Origin: an uncultured bacterium
Lineage (GTDB): Bacteria > Planctomycetota > Phycisphaerae > Phycisphaerales > SM1A02
Assembly: GCA_903831295.1 (NCBI GenBank)
Contig: CAIKXA010000025.1
Span: 1-46,213, forward strand
Direction: 5' to 3'
Length of the DNA: 46,213 nt
Shown: positions 1-8,289 of the stretch, in pieces
Position numbering within the stretch: the stretch's first letter is position 1
Layout of the letters: the number at the start of each line of letters is the position of its first letter
Notes under the pieces: model-generated
What the model was told of the DNA's origin: nothing
What the model saw: the letters and a program-made list of their open reading frames with translations, nothing else
Databases searched by the model: none
Position numbers and translations under genes: made by a program

Positions 1-56
1 AAAGTCGTCTTTCCGTGATCGACATGCGCGATAATTGCAACGTTTCTAAATTCCAT
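1..56 (-). CDS. bipA: Translational GTPase BipA/TypA, N-terminal fragment
   Basis: Only the first 18 codons lie in the window; the gene runs off the left edge. The reading is MEFRN followed by VAIIAHVDHGKTT, which is the G1 (P-loop) region of a translational GTPase. The RN-VAIIAHVDHGKTT form is typical of BipA/TypA. LepA normally has SIIAHIDHGKST and EF-Tu has IGHVDHGKTT. The ATG at 56 has a good upstream GAGGTG ribosome-binding site at about 62-67. The M32 peptidase gene ends 55 bases upstream on the same strand, so the two could be co-transcribed. BipA is a ribosome-associated GTPase involved in 50S assembly and stress adaptation. Assignment rests on the P-loop alone, so another translation-factor GTPase is not fully excluded. 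Confidence 0.85.
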   Translation of the reverse strand, partial: MEFRNVAIIAHVDHGKTT

Positions 57-111
57 GATGAGCACCTCAGTGTAACGGCACTCCGCTTGATTTCGATGCA
101 CAAAATGAAAT

Positions 112-1656
112 TTATTCCAAACCGTACAAAGGCAATAACTTCGCCTCCAAATGGCGCATCATGGGGTCGGCGGACAGTGGAGCGCCCGTGACTTTGAGGC
201 AAAGCTCATCTAGGCGATAGCGACGACCTTCACTGTGCACATTCTTGCGCAACCATGACAAAAGCGGCTCGAATTCGCCTCGAGTGAAGCCTTCTTCAAG
301 TCCAGGAACATCTTTGCGAGCCTTCTCAAACAGCTGCGCCGCCAAGAGCGTGCCCAAGGTGTAGGTTGGGAAATAGCCAATCGCGCCCATGCTCCAATGC
401 ACATCTTGCAGGCAACCGCGGCGGTCATCCGGCACGGTCACGCCAAGATATTCCTTGTAAAGCTGATTCCAAATGCCAGGCAAATCCTTGATTGCCATGT
501 CGCCATTGAGCATGTCGCGCTCCAACTTAAAGCGAATCATCACATGCATGTTGTACGTTGCCTCGTCGGATTCAACGCGGATCAAACCAGGCTCCACAAC
601 ATTGGCCGCTTGAAACAAATCCTCTAGCGTGAAGTGGTCGCAGGCGTCGCCAAAGAAAGCGCTGAGCTGCGGACGGGACCATTTCCAGAAATGCATGCTG
701 CGCCCAACTTGATTTTCCCACATGCGACTTTGGCTTTCATGCACGGACAAACCAGCAGCGCTGCCCATGGGCAATCCCGATTGCGCGAAGTCAAGCCCCT
801 GCTCATACATGCCGTGGCCAGACTCATGCATGGTGGAGCCAAGCGCGTCAAACACGCAGGTCTCGGTGTAGCGCGTGGTCATGCGCACATCGCGGCTGTG
901 ACTGCCGCCACAAAATGGATGCGCGCTGCGATCAAGCCGACCGCAGTTGAAATCAAATCCAATTCGCTTGGCCATGTAGCGCACAAACTTTTCTTGTGAA
1001 TCAATTGGCAAAGCAAATTCATTGAACGCATTTGAGGGTTTCTTGGAAGCGCCACGAATTCGATCCAGCAATTTCTTCAAGCGCGCGCGCAATGGCTCGA
1101 ACACCTTGGTCACATCGACCGCGGTCAATGCGGGTTCGTAATAATCCGCCAGCGCGTCCCAGGCCTCGCCGCCCTTGGGCCAACCCAAGCACTGCGCCTT
1201 CTGAATGTTCAATTTCACAGTCTTTTCAAGCCACGGTTGGAACTTTTTGAAATCACTTTCGCGGCGAGCCTCTACCCACGCGTGCTGCGCCTGACTTCCA
1301 ATTTGCGCCAATTCCGCGATAAGCGAAGACGGTAATTTTGTCGCCTTGTCGTAGTCGCGGCGAATCTCACGCACATTCACAGCATCGGCGCAATCCGCGG
1401 GCATTGAACGAACCGCATCCTCCGCGGCGGCGATCAACTCTCCCATTTTTGGCGCGGTGAATGTCTCATGCGACAGTCGGGCCAATTGCGAAAGTTGGCG
1501 GCTTCGAAGTTCAGCCCCGCCATTGGGCATCATGGTCTCTTGGTCCCAACCCAAAATTCCAGCGGTGCTATTGAGCAAGTGCGCGTCTTGCACGGCTGCG
1601 AATAAAGCTGTCAACGCAATGTGTGTCGCTGTCGAGCTTGCGGATGCAATTGTCAT
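112..1656 (-). CDS. M32 family metallocarboxypeptidase (Taq carboxypeptidase type)
   Basis: 514 residues, the usual length for the M32 family, which removes C-terminal residues from peptides in the cytoplasm using a single metal ion. The zinc-binding HEXXH is HESGH at residues 277-281, inside TMHESGHGMYEQG. The family's DNAR-like stretch DVRMTTRY precedes it, and a downstream glutamate-rich helix (VESDEATYN) supplies the third ligand region. There is no signal peptide. The start ATG at 1656 has a strong AAGGAG ribosome-binding site 6 bases upstream. Upstream on the same strand a terminator (1681-1718) separates it from the DUF1573-ankyrin gene, so it probably has its own promoter. Family assignment is secure; the natural substrate is not known. 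Confidence 0.96.
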   Translation of the reverse strand: MTIASASSTATHIALTALFAAVQDAHLLNSTAGILGWDQETMMPNGGAELRSRQLSQLARLSHETFTAPKMGELIAAAEDAVRSMPADCADAVNVREIRRDYDKATKLPSSLIAELAQIGSQAQHAWVEARRESDFKKFQPWLEKTVKLNIQKAQCLGWPKGGEAWDALADYYEPALTAVDVTKVFEPLRARLKKLLDRIRGASKKPSNAFNEFALPIDSQEKFVRYMAKRIGFDFNCGRLDRSAHPFCGGSHSRDVRMTTRYTETCVFDALGSTMHESGHGMYEQGLDFAQSGLPMGSAAGLSVHESQSRMWENQVGRSMHFWKWSRPQLSAFFGDACDHFTLEDLFQAANVVEPGLIRVESDEATYNMHVMIRFKLERDMLNGDMAIKDLPGIWNQLYKEYLGVTVPDDRRGCLQDVHWSMGAIGYFPTYTLGTLLAAQLFEKARKDVPGLEEGFTRGEFEPLLSWLRKNVHSEGRRYRLDELCLKVTGAPLSADPMMRHLEAKLLPLYGLE

Positions 1657-1680
1657 TTCATTCTCCTTGAAGCAAATACA

Positions 1681-1718
1681 TTTTTAAAAGAAAGAGCCCC
1701 GACCATTCGGGGCTCTTT
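1681..1718 (-). terminator. Rho-independent terminator of the DUF1573-ankyrin gene
   Basis: A perfect 10-bp stem, AAAGAGCCCC (1691-1700) against GGGGCTCTTT (1709-1718), encloses an 8-base loop. On the minus strand it is followed by a TTTCTTTT-like run toward 1681. It lies 31 bases downstream of the stop codon of the minus-strand gene ending at 1750 and before the M32 peptidase start. Confidence 0.85.
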
Positions 1719-1749
1719 GTGGATTTCAATACTGATCATGCACAAAAAA

Positions 1750-3579
1750 TTACGGTGTAGCCGATGGCGCCGCAGTTGGCGGTGTCATTGGTGGAGCCGC
1801 TGGCGTGGTTGGCGCCAATGGTGCGGGCAAACTTCCCGCTGGTTTCATGCTGAGATCGGTTTCTAAATACTTGATCACATCGGCGCGATTCTGATCGGCT
1901 CGATTCTTGGCGTAATCCAAGGCGTTCCAACCACGGTTGTCCCTGGCTTGAATATCCACATTGGATTCCTTCAGTGCCTTCAGTTTTTCAACAGTTCCGC
2001 TCATGCTTGCAACCAACCAAGGCGTCATTCCTTGGCGATTCTTCACATCCAACTTGGAACCCGCCTTGATCAAGATCACAAGACTTTCATACTTGCCATT
2101 GCGCGCGGCGCGCATGACAGCGGTATCGCCAGTCAAATTGTCGGCAACATCCAAGTTGGCTTTGTTGTCGATCAAAATTTGAACGGAGCGCGGATCGCCA
2201 GTTCCAGCCGCCCACAACAATGGCGTGAGACCGTTCTTGTCTTGAATATCAACTTTGGAACCCGATGCGATCAACAATGAAACAGCCTCTGGAGTGCCAA
2301 GGCCGGCCGCCCACAACAATGGCGTTCCACCCAAGCGGTCCAAACTGTTCACATCCGATTTTGCGTCAATCAACAACTTCATGGATTCAACGCATTTTGG
2401 ATCGCGATTCTCAGACGCAACACACAAAGGTGTTTTACCAGCGCGATCGCGATTGTTCACGTCGGCCTTTGCCGCGAGAAGAATTGGGATCACTTCAACT
2501 TTGTTTTCTTTAGCGGCCCAATGAAGCGCGCTGCGACCGCCGGCGCTTTCAGGAGCGTTCACGTCGATCTTTCCTTCGAGTTCCTTCTTCACTTTTTCAA
2601 CATTGCCAGCACGAGACGCTGTAACTAAAGCGCTTGCAGATCGGTCCGTAGGATTTGCTCCTGGCGCTTGTGGTTGACCAGCCGTGCCCGCTGTTGGCGG
2701 ACGACGAATTAACACGGAAAGCGAAGGGACTTTTGGGTGATCGGTGGAAAAAGTCAACTTGATTGTTCGACCTGTTTCATCCCAGGCTTTCCAATCAACA
2801 TGAACGGAGTGTTCGGGCTTTGCATCTGGGCTTAAATCAGGAACGATTGGCGGCACGGCGCTTGTGATTTTAAATGGCGTTCCATCAAGGCTCTTGAACA
2901 CAATCTGTCCCTCCGATGTCTGGCCCTCGGCTGGAGCCTCGAGCATGTCCGGGGTCATGGTGATGAACGCGGGCACTGTTCCCTGCACTGTCACCATCAT
3001 CGGAGTGTGACCATCAATTTGGAATGTCACGCGCTTGCTCAGCGGAACGCCAGGCTTTGGTCCGGGCTTCAAAGTAATTTCAACCTCCGCAAATCCGCCA
3101 ACAGGAATTGGATCTTTGGGCGCGCCCGCTGTGGTGCATCCACAACTTGTGACAGCTTTGGTGACCGTGACGGGCTTGTCGGAGATATTGATTAATTTCA
3201 CTTTGCCGCTTTTGGCGGTGTCCACCATCATTTCACCAAGATCAAGAGTTTCAGGCTCGATCTTTAGAACTGGCTTGCTATCAAGTGGAGCAATCGTTGT
3301 AGCGCCTGGTGGAGTTTCACCAGAATTCAAAGGTGGTGGCACTTGCTGAACAGAAATTTTAGTTGGAGGTTCCTGCGCAGGAGTTTGATTTTTAATCGAC
3401 TTAGGAGCCAGCGTGTTGGGGTCCAATGTTGATTTGGCTGCCATTGATTTTTCACCCGCTAGTGCTGGCGGCGCATTGGGATCTGGCGGCGCGGCCGAAA
3501 AAGCCAAGCACGGAATAACCAATGCGGCTGCGAGAAGTGTTGAAATACTTGAACGATTGAAAAATAATTTGCAAACCAT
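1750..3579 (-). CDS. Secreted DUF1573 domain protein with C-terminal ankyrin repeats
   Basis: 609 residues from the ATG at 3579. That start has a GGAG ribosome-binding site and gives a clean signal peptide (a hydrophobic stretch STLLAAALVIPCLAFSAA). An upstream in-frame start at 3711 would leave only 2 bases before the divergent gene and is less likely. After a Pro-rich linker, residues about 100-215 form a DUF1573 domain, an immunoglobulin-like fold common in Planctomycetota and Bacteroidota. It has the characteristic SCGCTTAG (near residue 150). Residues about 313-573 form 6-7 ankyrin repeats (SALHWAAKENKVEVIPILL, TPLLWAAGLGTPEAVSLLI and similar). The tail is Pro/Ala/Thr-rich. Export with ankyrins suggests protein-protein contacts in the periplasm or at the cell surface. 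The cellular role is unknown. Confidence 0.9.
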   Translation of the reverse strand: MVCKLFFNRSSISTLLAAALVIPCLAFSAAPPDPNAPPALAGEKSMAAKSTLDPNTLAPKSIKNQTPAQEPPTKISVQQVPPPLNSGETPPGATTIAPLDSKPVLKIEPETLDLGEMMVDTAKSGKVKLINISDKPVTVTKAVTSCGCTTAGAPKDPIPVGGFAEVEITLKPGPKPGVPLSKRVTFQIDGHTPMMVTVQGTVPAFITMTPDMLEAPAEGQTSEGQIVFKSLDGTPFKITSAVPPIVPDLSPDAKPEHSVHVDWKAWDETGRTIKLTFSTDHPKVPSLSVLIRRPPTAGTAGQPQAPGANPTDRSASALVTASRAGNVEKVKKELEGKIDVNAPESAGGRSALHWAAKENKVEVIPILLAAKADVNNRDRAGKTPLCVASENRDPKCVESMKLLIDAKSDVNSLDRLGGTPLLWAAGLGTPEAVSLLIASGSKVDIQDKNGLTPLLWAAGTGDPRSVQILIDNKANLDVADNLTGDTAVMRAARNGKYESLVILIKAGSKLDVKNRQGMTPWLVASMSGTVEKLKALKESNVDIQARDNRGWNALDYAKNRADQNRADVIKYLETDLSMKPAGSLPAPLAPTTPAAPPMTPPTAAPSATP

Positions 3580-3713
3580 GGTGAAGGATCTCCAAGAGAT
3601 TTGATGCATCAAAGGCGAATAAATTATTGTACCCAACAACAGGACAGTTGTGAACGCTGATTGATTTAGCGGGTTCAGGGGAATTGTAAATTTCGGGTTA
3701 CACTCTTTCACCT

Positions 3714-4943
3714 ATGAGCAACACGCCAAGTGAAACAACTCCAGACGCTCCAATGGCGGAGCACTTAAATCGTCCCCATATTCGTAATTTTCAGCCATTA
3801 GGCATGGAAAAAGATGGCAAATCTTTTGTCATGCTCCGCGATCCGTCAATGCTCGCAGAACAACAGATGGCCGTGCTGCCGCAAGTGCTTCAGTTGATCT
3901 TGATGTTTCAAGGCCGTGAAACTCTGGATGAGATTGCGGCGAAGACCCAAGCTCCCCTGCACATTCTTCGCGATGTGGTGACACGTTTGGATGAAGTCGG
4001 TCTGATTTGGGGACCTCGATTTGAGGAACTTGAAAGAGTGGCCAAAGCAAAAATCACAGAGCATGGACATTTTCCAATAAGTTGCTCTGCGTCGCTTGGA
4101 CAAGACGCGCAAACCTGCCACGAAGCCATGGACAAATGGCTGAGCGATATGGAGGATCCAGAAATTGAGGGAACTATTCTTGGTCTTGTCGCGCCACACT
4201 TGGATTATCAACGTGGCTGGCCGGGATATGCCGCGGCCTATCGCGCCTTGAAGAAAGATGAAAAACCAAACCGCGTGATTATTTTAGGAACAAATCATTT
4301 TGGAATTGGCGATGGTGTTGTGGTGAGCGAGTACGGATTTGCAACTCCAATTGGCAAAGCCAGCGCTGACAAATCCATGTTGGCGTTCCTTGAAAAAACA
4401 CTTGGATCAAAGCGTATTTACGCGGATCAAATCGACCACCTTGGCGAGCACTCGGTGCAAATGCATATTCCGTGGATTCAACATTTTTACGGCGATGTGC
4501 CCATGCTTGCCGCGCTGATTCCAAATCCGCTGGTTCCGCTCGTTGCTGATGATGACGCCCGAGCCACCACCGAGCAATTTGTGGATGCGGTTCGCACCGC
4601 GCTTGCTGAACTTGGCGGACGCACATTGTTGATCGCCAGTAGTGACCTGAGCCATGTGGGTCAACAGTTTGGCGATCCCGGAACCATCAACGACGAGAGC
4701 GCGAATCAAGTCGAGAAAATTGATCGTGAGCGTTTGGCCGCGTATTGCAAAAAAGACATCGCCGGGTTTGAAGGACTGTTCATCAAGGATCAAAATAGAA
4801 CGCGCTGGTGCAGCGTTGGCAATATGCTTGCGGCGCAAAATATTTTGCGACCAGCCAACGTGGACTTGATTGATTATCAACAAGTGCGCGATCCAAACGG
4901 AATGTCTATGGTCAGTTCGGCGGCGATCGCCTTTTCAGAATAA
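3714..4943 (+). CDS. MEMO1 family protein (AmmeMemoRadiSam system protein B-like) with N-terminal PqqD-like domain
   Basis: 409 residues, longer than a minimal Memo protein (about 290). Residues about 140-405 match the Memo fold, which is related to class III extradiol dioxygenases: GLVAPHLDYQRGWPGYA, ILGTNHFGIGDG, EHSVQMHIPWIQHFY and LIASSDLSHVGQQFG carry the conserved histidines and aspartates. The cysteine in RWCSVGNMLAA is also in the expected C-terminal area. Residues about 20-110 look like a PqqD-like winged helix (LRDPSMLAEQQ, LILMFQGRETLDEIAAKTQ), a fold that often binds peptides. It is divergent from the DUF1573 gene. The partner radical-SAM and AMMECR1 proteins of the AmmeMemoRadiSam set are not in this window. 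Biochemical function is not established. Confidence 0.88.
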   Translation: MSNTPSETTPDAPMAEHLNRPHIRNFQPLGMEKDGKSFVMLRDPSMLAEQQMAVLPQVLQLILMFQGRETLDEIAAKTQAPLHILRDVVTRLDEVGLIWGPRFEELERVAKAKITEHGHFPISCSASLGQDAQTCHEAMDKWLSDMEDPEIEGTILGLVAPHLDYQRGWPGYAAAYRALKKDEKPNRVIILGTNHFGIGDGVVVSEYGFATPIGKASADKSMLAFLEKTLGSKRIYADQIDHLGEHSVQMHIPWIQHFYGDVPMLAALIPNPLVPLVADDDARATTEQFVDAVRTALAELGGRTLLIASSDLSHVGQQFGDPGTINDESANQVEKIDRERLAAYCKKDIAGFEGLFIKDQNRTRWCSVGNMLAAQNILRPANVDLIDYQQVRDPNGMSMVSSAAIAFSE

Positions 4944-4965
4944 GCACGCCCGCGAATAAGTTTGG

Positions 4966-5007
4966 AATTTTAAAGAGCCCGCCGCAGCTATTCGCCGCAA
5001 CGGGCTC
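4966..5007 (-). terminator. Probable terminator between convergent Memo and UDG genes
   Basis: Stem GAGCCCG (4975-4981) with CGGGCTC (5001-5007). On the minus strand it is followed by TTTAAAATT, so it better serves the minus-strand uracil-DNA glycosylase gene. On the plus strand no U-tract follows. The rest of the 187-base convergent gap holds only the hairpin at 5032-5069. Confidence 0.5.
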
Positions 5008-5031
5008 CTCGTGGGGGCTCATTTAGGCAGC

Positions 5032-5069
5032 GGGTGAAGACCTGCTGCGATGCATCAATTCCTTCACCC
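5032..5069. other. Inverted repeat in convergent intergenic gap
   Basis: Perfect 8-bp arms GGGTGAAG (5032-5039) and CTTCACCC (5062-5069) with a 22-base loop. It sits between the ends of the Memo and uracil-DNA glycosylase genes. It may be a second transcript-end hairpin; no U-tract follows on either strand. Confidence 0.35.
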
Positions 5070-5130
5070 TGTGAATCCCATTCCGCAGAGAGTCGCGGTG
5101 ACGTTGCACTATTCTCGGATTTTTTCACAT

Positions 5131-6015
5131 TTAATTTTGCGGTGTCAACTTCGACATGGCCATTTGCAAATCAGACCAGACTTGGGAGCGGGTTTCCTGC
5201 GTGTAATTGCGGAGTACATAGGCGGGATGGAACGTTGGCATCACGAAAATAGGCGCGACATTCACGTTTTTTGGCGGACTCCAAGCGGCCCATTTGCCAC
5301 GCAACAGTGTGATGCCCTCATCCACAGCAAGAATAAGTTTGCTGGCTGGCCCACCAAATGACACGATCACTTTGGGTCGAATCACCAATAATTGTTCAAG
5401 CAAATAAGGTCCGCATTGATCAACTTCCAATTGAGTGGGCGGTCGATCATTTGGGGGACGACTTTTCAACACATAGGACATGAAAATACTTTCGCGGTTC
5501 AAGCCCATGGCGTTGAGCATTTCATTCAACTTGTCGCCAGATTTCCCAGCGAATGGCTGGGCGGACAATTGCTCATTTTCGCCGGGCGCCTCCGCGATTA
5601 AAAATAATTCAGCCATGGGATTACCTTGGCCAGCCACTATGTTGGATTTATTTTTTTGGCAGAAGGCACAAGTCGAATCATGGCGCGTTTGAATTTCAAG
5701 CAAAGCCTCGCGCCGCTCTTGCATTGATGTGGGCAATTCGCGCGAGAATCCCCATTGCATGGTCGATGAGCATGCGATTCCTTTGGCGTCTTGGGTTACA
5801 GCTCCATCCACAAGCGCACTTGGCGGCGCAACAGATGGCGCAACCAATACTGCATGCGCAGCCCGTGGGGTTTCAATCACATTGCTTGTAACAGGAATCA
5901 CAGGCGTAAAAATATCTGCGGTGGATTGGCGCTCGACTTTGGGCGACATGTTCAAGCCCATAGATTGATCGGCAAGAGTGAGCGAACGAAGTTTGGAATT
6001 GAGGGAAGGACTCAT
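5131..6015 (-). CDS. Type 4 (family 4) uracil-DNA glycosylase, Fe-S cluster family
   Basis: 294 residues. It removes uracil from DNA in base excision repair. The catalytic core spans residues about 105-290. Motif 1 is AEAPGENEQL, followed by PFAGKSGDKLNEML. Motif 2 is TFHPAYVLRN. The family 4 Fe-S site normally uses four cysteines. CAFC (residues 116 and 119) and C201 are present, but the third expected position, in VLKSRPPNDRPP, is serine (residue 185, codon AGT). An N-terminal extension of about 100 residues with low-complexity Pro/Ala/Val precedes the core, as in several bacterial members. It is convergent with the Memo gene and lies downstream of the EamA transporter on the same strand (83-base gap). 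The family call is firm; cluster integrity is uncertain. Confidence 0.93.
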   Translation of the reverse strand: MSPSLNSKLRSLTLADQSMGLNMSPKVERQSTADIFTPVIPVTSNVIETPRAAHAVLVAPSVAPPSALVDGAVTQDAKGIACSSTMQWGFSRELPTSMQERREALLEIQTRHDSTCAFCQKNKSNIVAGQGNPMAELFLIAEAPGENEQLSAQPFAGKSGDKLNEMLNAMGLNRESIFMSYVLKSRPPNDRPPTQLEVDQCGPYLLEQLLVIRPKVIVSFGGPASKLILAVDEGITLLRGKWAAWSPPKNVNVAPIFVMPTFHPAYVLRNYTQETRSQVWSDLQMAMSKLTPQN

Positions 6016-6098
6016 GTTTGTGTGAATGTAAACCTAGCAGACCGAAGACAGGCAACTTGCGTGAAAGTAAACGGATCGTATTGGATCGCTTCGATGTT

Positions 6099-7094
6099 TC
6101 ATGCGTGCGCCGCAGTGGCCAAAATCACCACGCCTACAACCGCGATGATTGCGCCCAGAATGGCGCGCGGCGTGGGCCATCTGCCCTCGATCCATTTAGA
6201 GAATGGCAAAATCATCACGGGGACGAGCGACATAAGCGTGGTGGCAATTCCCACGTCTAATTTTTGCAGCGCGAGCAGAGAGCACCATACGCCAAGAATT
6301 GGACCGGACAATGTTCCGATGACAATCGCGACGATAACGGGTTGATTGATCAAACGCCGCGTTGGTGCAAGCGCGATGATGGCTGGTTGCAAATTGCTTT
6401 GTAATTGGTTGCCTACATCCAAAGGCGTGGATGCGGCACTGATTGGTTTGGCTTGCCGCATGCGGCTGACCACAAGCGCGATGACAATGATTCCAACGGC
6501 GCCAGCGCTCATGCGCACAGTCTGCGCAGACATGGCATCCACATCGCCACGCAAGGCATTGCTGGCAAGAACCATTCCAATTCCCTGGCACGCCGCGGCG
6601 GCAGCGCCAAACAAAACGCCTTTGCGTTGTTGACTTGGATTGATCGCACTCGCCGCATGCGGAGATTCAGCCGCGACCCACAACACACCGACTAGCGTGA
6701 TTGCCATTCCCAGAATCGCTTGCCACGACATTGATTGTCCAAAGACGATCCAAGATAAAATGGCCGCGGTTGCAGGCGCAAGCGTCATTAACAATGTCGT
6801 GGTGCGTGGCCCAACGATCACATATCCCGCGAAAAGAAATTGATCTCCAATGGCTAGACCAAGCAATCCACTGATCGCAAGAAACCAAGTTCGATTGGCG
6901 CCGATGCTCGGCCACGGATTGCCTTTGAAATACCACTGCAATCCAAGCAAGATGACGCACGCCAAAAGACTGCGCAACAAATTAAGTTGAGTGGCTCCAA
7001 TCTTGCGACCCGCCGCGGCGAACGCCAGACTTGAAACAACCCACAACGCGCTCGTGGCAAGTCCGGCAAGTTCACCGGCATGTTGCATGTCCAT
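6099..7094 (-). CDS. EamA/DMT superfamily transporter
   Basis: 331 residues with about ten hydrophobic segments, as in the drug/metabolite transporter superfamily. The two EamA halves are visible: residues about 5-145 (SALWVVSSLAFAAAGRKIG, LLMTLAPATAAILSWIVFGQ, AILGMAITLVGVLWVAAE) and about 165-330 (a second half ending VILATAAHA, with LVPVMILPFSKWIEGRWP). An internal loop at about 210-235 is polar. The protein would sit in the inner membrane and export or import a small metabolite; the substrate cannot be read from sequence. The start ATG at 7094 has a second in-frame ATG two codons later that could equally be used. It is probably co-oriented with the hypothetical gene that ends at 7129. Confidence 0.92.
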   Translation of the reverse strand: MDMQHAGELAGLATSALWVVSSLAFAAAGRKIGATQLNLLRSLLACVILLGLQWYFKGNPWPSIGANRTWFLAISGLLGLAIGDQFLFAGYVIVGPRTTTLLMTLAPATAAILSWIVFGQSMSWQAILGMAITLVGVLWVAAESPHAASAINPSQQRKGVLFGAAAAACQGIGMVLASNALRGDVDAMSAQTVRMSAGAVGIIVIALVVSRMRQAKPISAASTPLDVGNQLQSNLQPAIIALAPTRRLINQPVIVAIVIGTLSGPILGVWCSLLALQKLDVGIATTLMSLVPVMILPFSKWIEGRWPTPRAILGAIIAVVGVVILATAAHA

Positions 7095-7128
7095 GCGCGG
7101 ATGCTAGTGCACTTGCGCGAGGGTGTGC

Positions 7129-7758
7129 TTAGGCCGGCTTGTTCTTGCTTGTCTTTCCAACCTTGGGCGACGGCGCATGCTCGCCACCCATTTTAAACAT
7201 GGATTGCGTGCGAAGAACCATTCCGGTGTCGCTGCGCAAATGAAAGCCTTGGATGTGCACTTCGTTGCGATAGCGTTGCATGTCAATCAAAGACAAATTT
7301 TGACGACCCTTGGAGTCAGTCCAAATGCTGTGCAAAGAATTGGAGTCGCGAATGTGCGCCAACATTTCGCGGTGCGTGCCGCTGTACAGATGCTCCGAGA
7401 GAGTTTCGGTTTGAATGGTGGTCATGTAGGTCAAACTGTCGCTCATGACCTCGGTGTGGTCGCGCTCACCGGCGCAAGGAAGATTGGCCAAGAGACCACG
7501 ATCAGGCAGATTGCCTCCACCCTCCACCACTACTTCACACACGCACATATTTGCAAATTGAAAGCGTCCAGCGTGCCCGCCCTTGAAGATCCAACCTTCA
7601 AATTCATAATCTGGATGCACGATGCGGCGGCGGCCTTCGATGCCAAAGAATTCCGGATGTACGGCTTTTCGATACACCAACATCACATAGGACTGCAGCC
7701 CATTGGTCTTGTTGTTGGGGTTTTCGGGGATTTCACGTTTCAGCGAGTTCTTTTGCAT
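7129..7758 (-). CDS. Hypothetical protein, possibly DUF2617-like
   Basis: 209 residues, soluble, with no signal peptide or membrane segment. The stretch LVYRKAVHPEFFGIEGRRR, then a QTETLSEHLYSGTHREMLAHI-like segment (residues about 120-140), resembles what I recall of DUF2617 proteins, which often start with a xxxLHPELF pattern. This match is from memory and tentative. The C-terminus is Lys-rich (KVGKTSKNKPA). An opposite-strand reading frame of 262 codons overlaps it completely, but that frame runs into the rnpB terminator and RNA. The minus frame has an ATG start and ordinary composition, so I take it as the real gene. No ribosome-binding site is obvious at 7758. Function unknown. Confidence 0.75.
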   Translation of the reverse strand: MQKNSLKREIPENPNNKTNGLQSYVMLVYRKAVHPEFFGIEGRRRIVHPDYEFEGWIFKGGHAGRFQFANMCVCEVVVEGGGNLPDRGLLANLPCAGERDHTEVMSDSLTYMTTIQTETLSEHLYSGTHREMLAHIRDSNSLHSIWTDSKGRQNLSLIDMQRYRNEVHIQGFHLRSDTGMVLRTQSMFKMGGEHAPSPKVGKTSKNKPA

Positions 7759-7860
7759 AGGTTTGAGATTGTCGCAGATTCGATCTTCAAATTCAAGACT
7801 TTTCTTTTATTTTTCCGAATGGCGATTCATTGGCTTTCAAAATTCTCATATCGGACAATA

Positions 7861-7892
7861 AAAATGACACGGCGGGTCCGAAGACCCGCCGT
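7861..7892 (-). terminator. Rho-independent terminator of rnpB
   Basis: Perfect 10-bp GC-rich stem ACGGCGGGTC / GACCCGCCGT (7869-7878 and 7883-7892) closed on the minus strand by a TTCG tetraloop, followed by GTCATTTTTATTG. It lies 9 bases beyond the mature 3' end of RNase P RNA. Confidence 0.9.
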
Positions 7893-7900
7893 CGCTGAAA

Positions 7901-8280
7901 TTTGGAAATAAGCCGGATTTTGTTCCAGCTTTCGCTGGTAGTGATCATTTCTCTCTGGACCAGCGTTGCCGTTGGCCTCGAAGCACGCGACCCGTCCTGC
8001 CCGCGAACAACGGGAGTTGGTTTCCCAACAAGGACTGCTTGCGCTTGCACGCGGTGGGGTTTTCCATGCCTTGTTTGTCACCAAACAAGCGGTGCGCTCT
8101 TACCGCACCTTTTCACCCTTACCACGCACTCCCGAGGGAGCCGTTCGGCGGTTTCTTCTCTGTGGCACTATCCCTAATCATCAGCTTGATCGATGGCCGT
8201 TCGCCATCACCGTGTTCTTCCGTGTCCGGACTTTCCTCGCCTGAAGGCGCACACACATCAAGGGCGATCACCTATCCAAA
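7901..8280 (-). ncRNA. rnpB: RNase P RNA, bacterial class A
   Basis: The catalytic RNA that trims the 5' leader of pre-tRNA. On the minus strand the 5' domain has the hallmark GAGGAAAGTCCGGAC (8224-8238). The central region has GTAAGGGTGAAAAGGTGCGG followed by TAAGAGCGCACCGC. The 3' end has AATCCGGCTTA. Stem P1 forms from TTTGGA at the 5' end (near 8280) with TCCAAA at the 3' end (7901 onward), giving about 380 nt, a normal class A length. The ends are inferred from P1 pairing and could shift a few bases. It lies immediately downstream of rplU and has its own terminator at 7861-7892. Confidence 0.97.
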
Positions 8281-8289
8281 ATCATGCGA

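Noticed and set aside
3580-3711. Longer start for the DUF1573-ankyrin gene
   Set aside because: It would leave only 2 bases to the divergent gene and would bury the signal peptide; the ATG at 3579 has a ribosome-binding site.
7123-7911. 262-codon plus-strand frame opposite the hypothetical protein
   Set aside because: It reads through the rnpB terminator and into the 3' end of RNase P RNA and has His/Ala/Val/Gln-rich composition typical of antisense frames.
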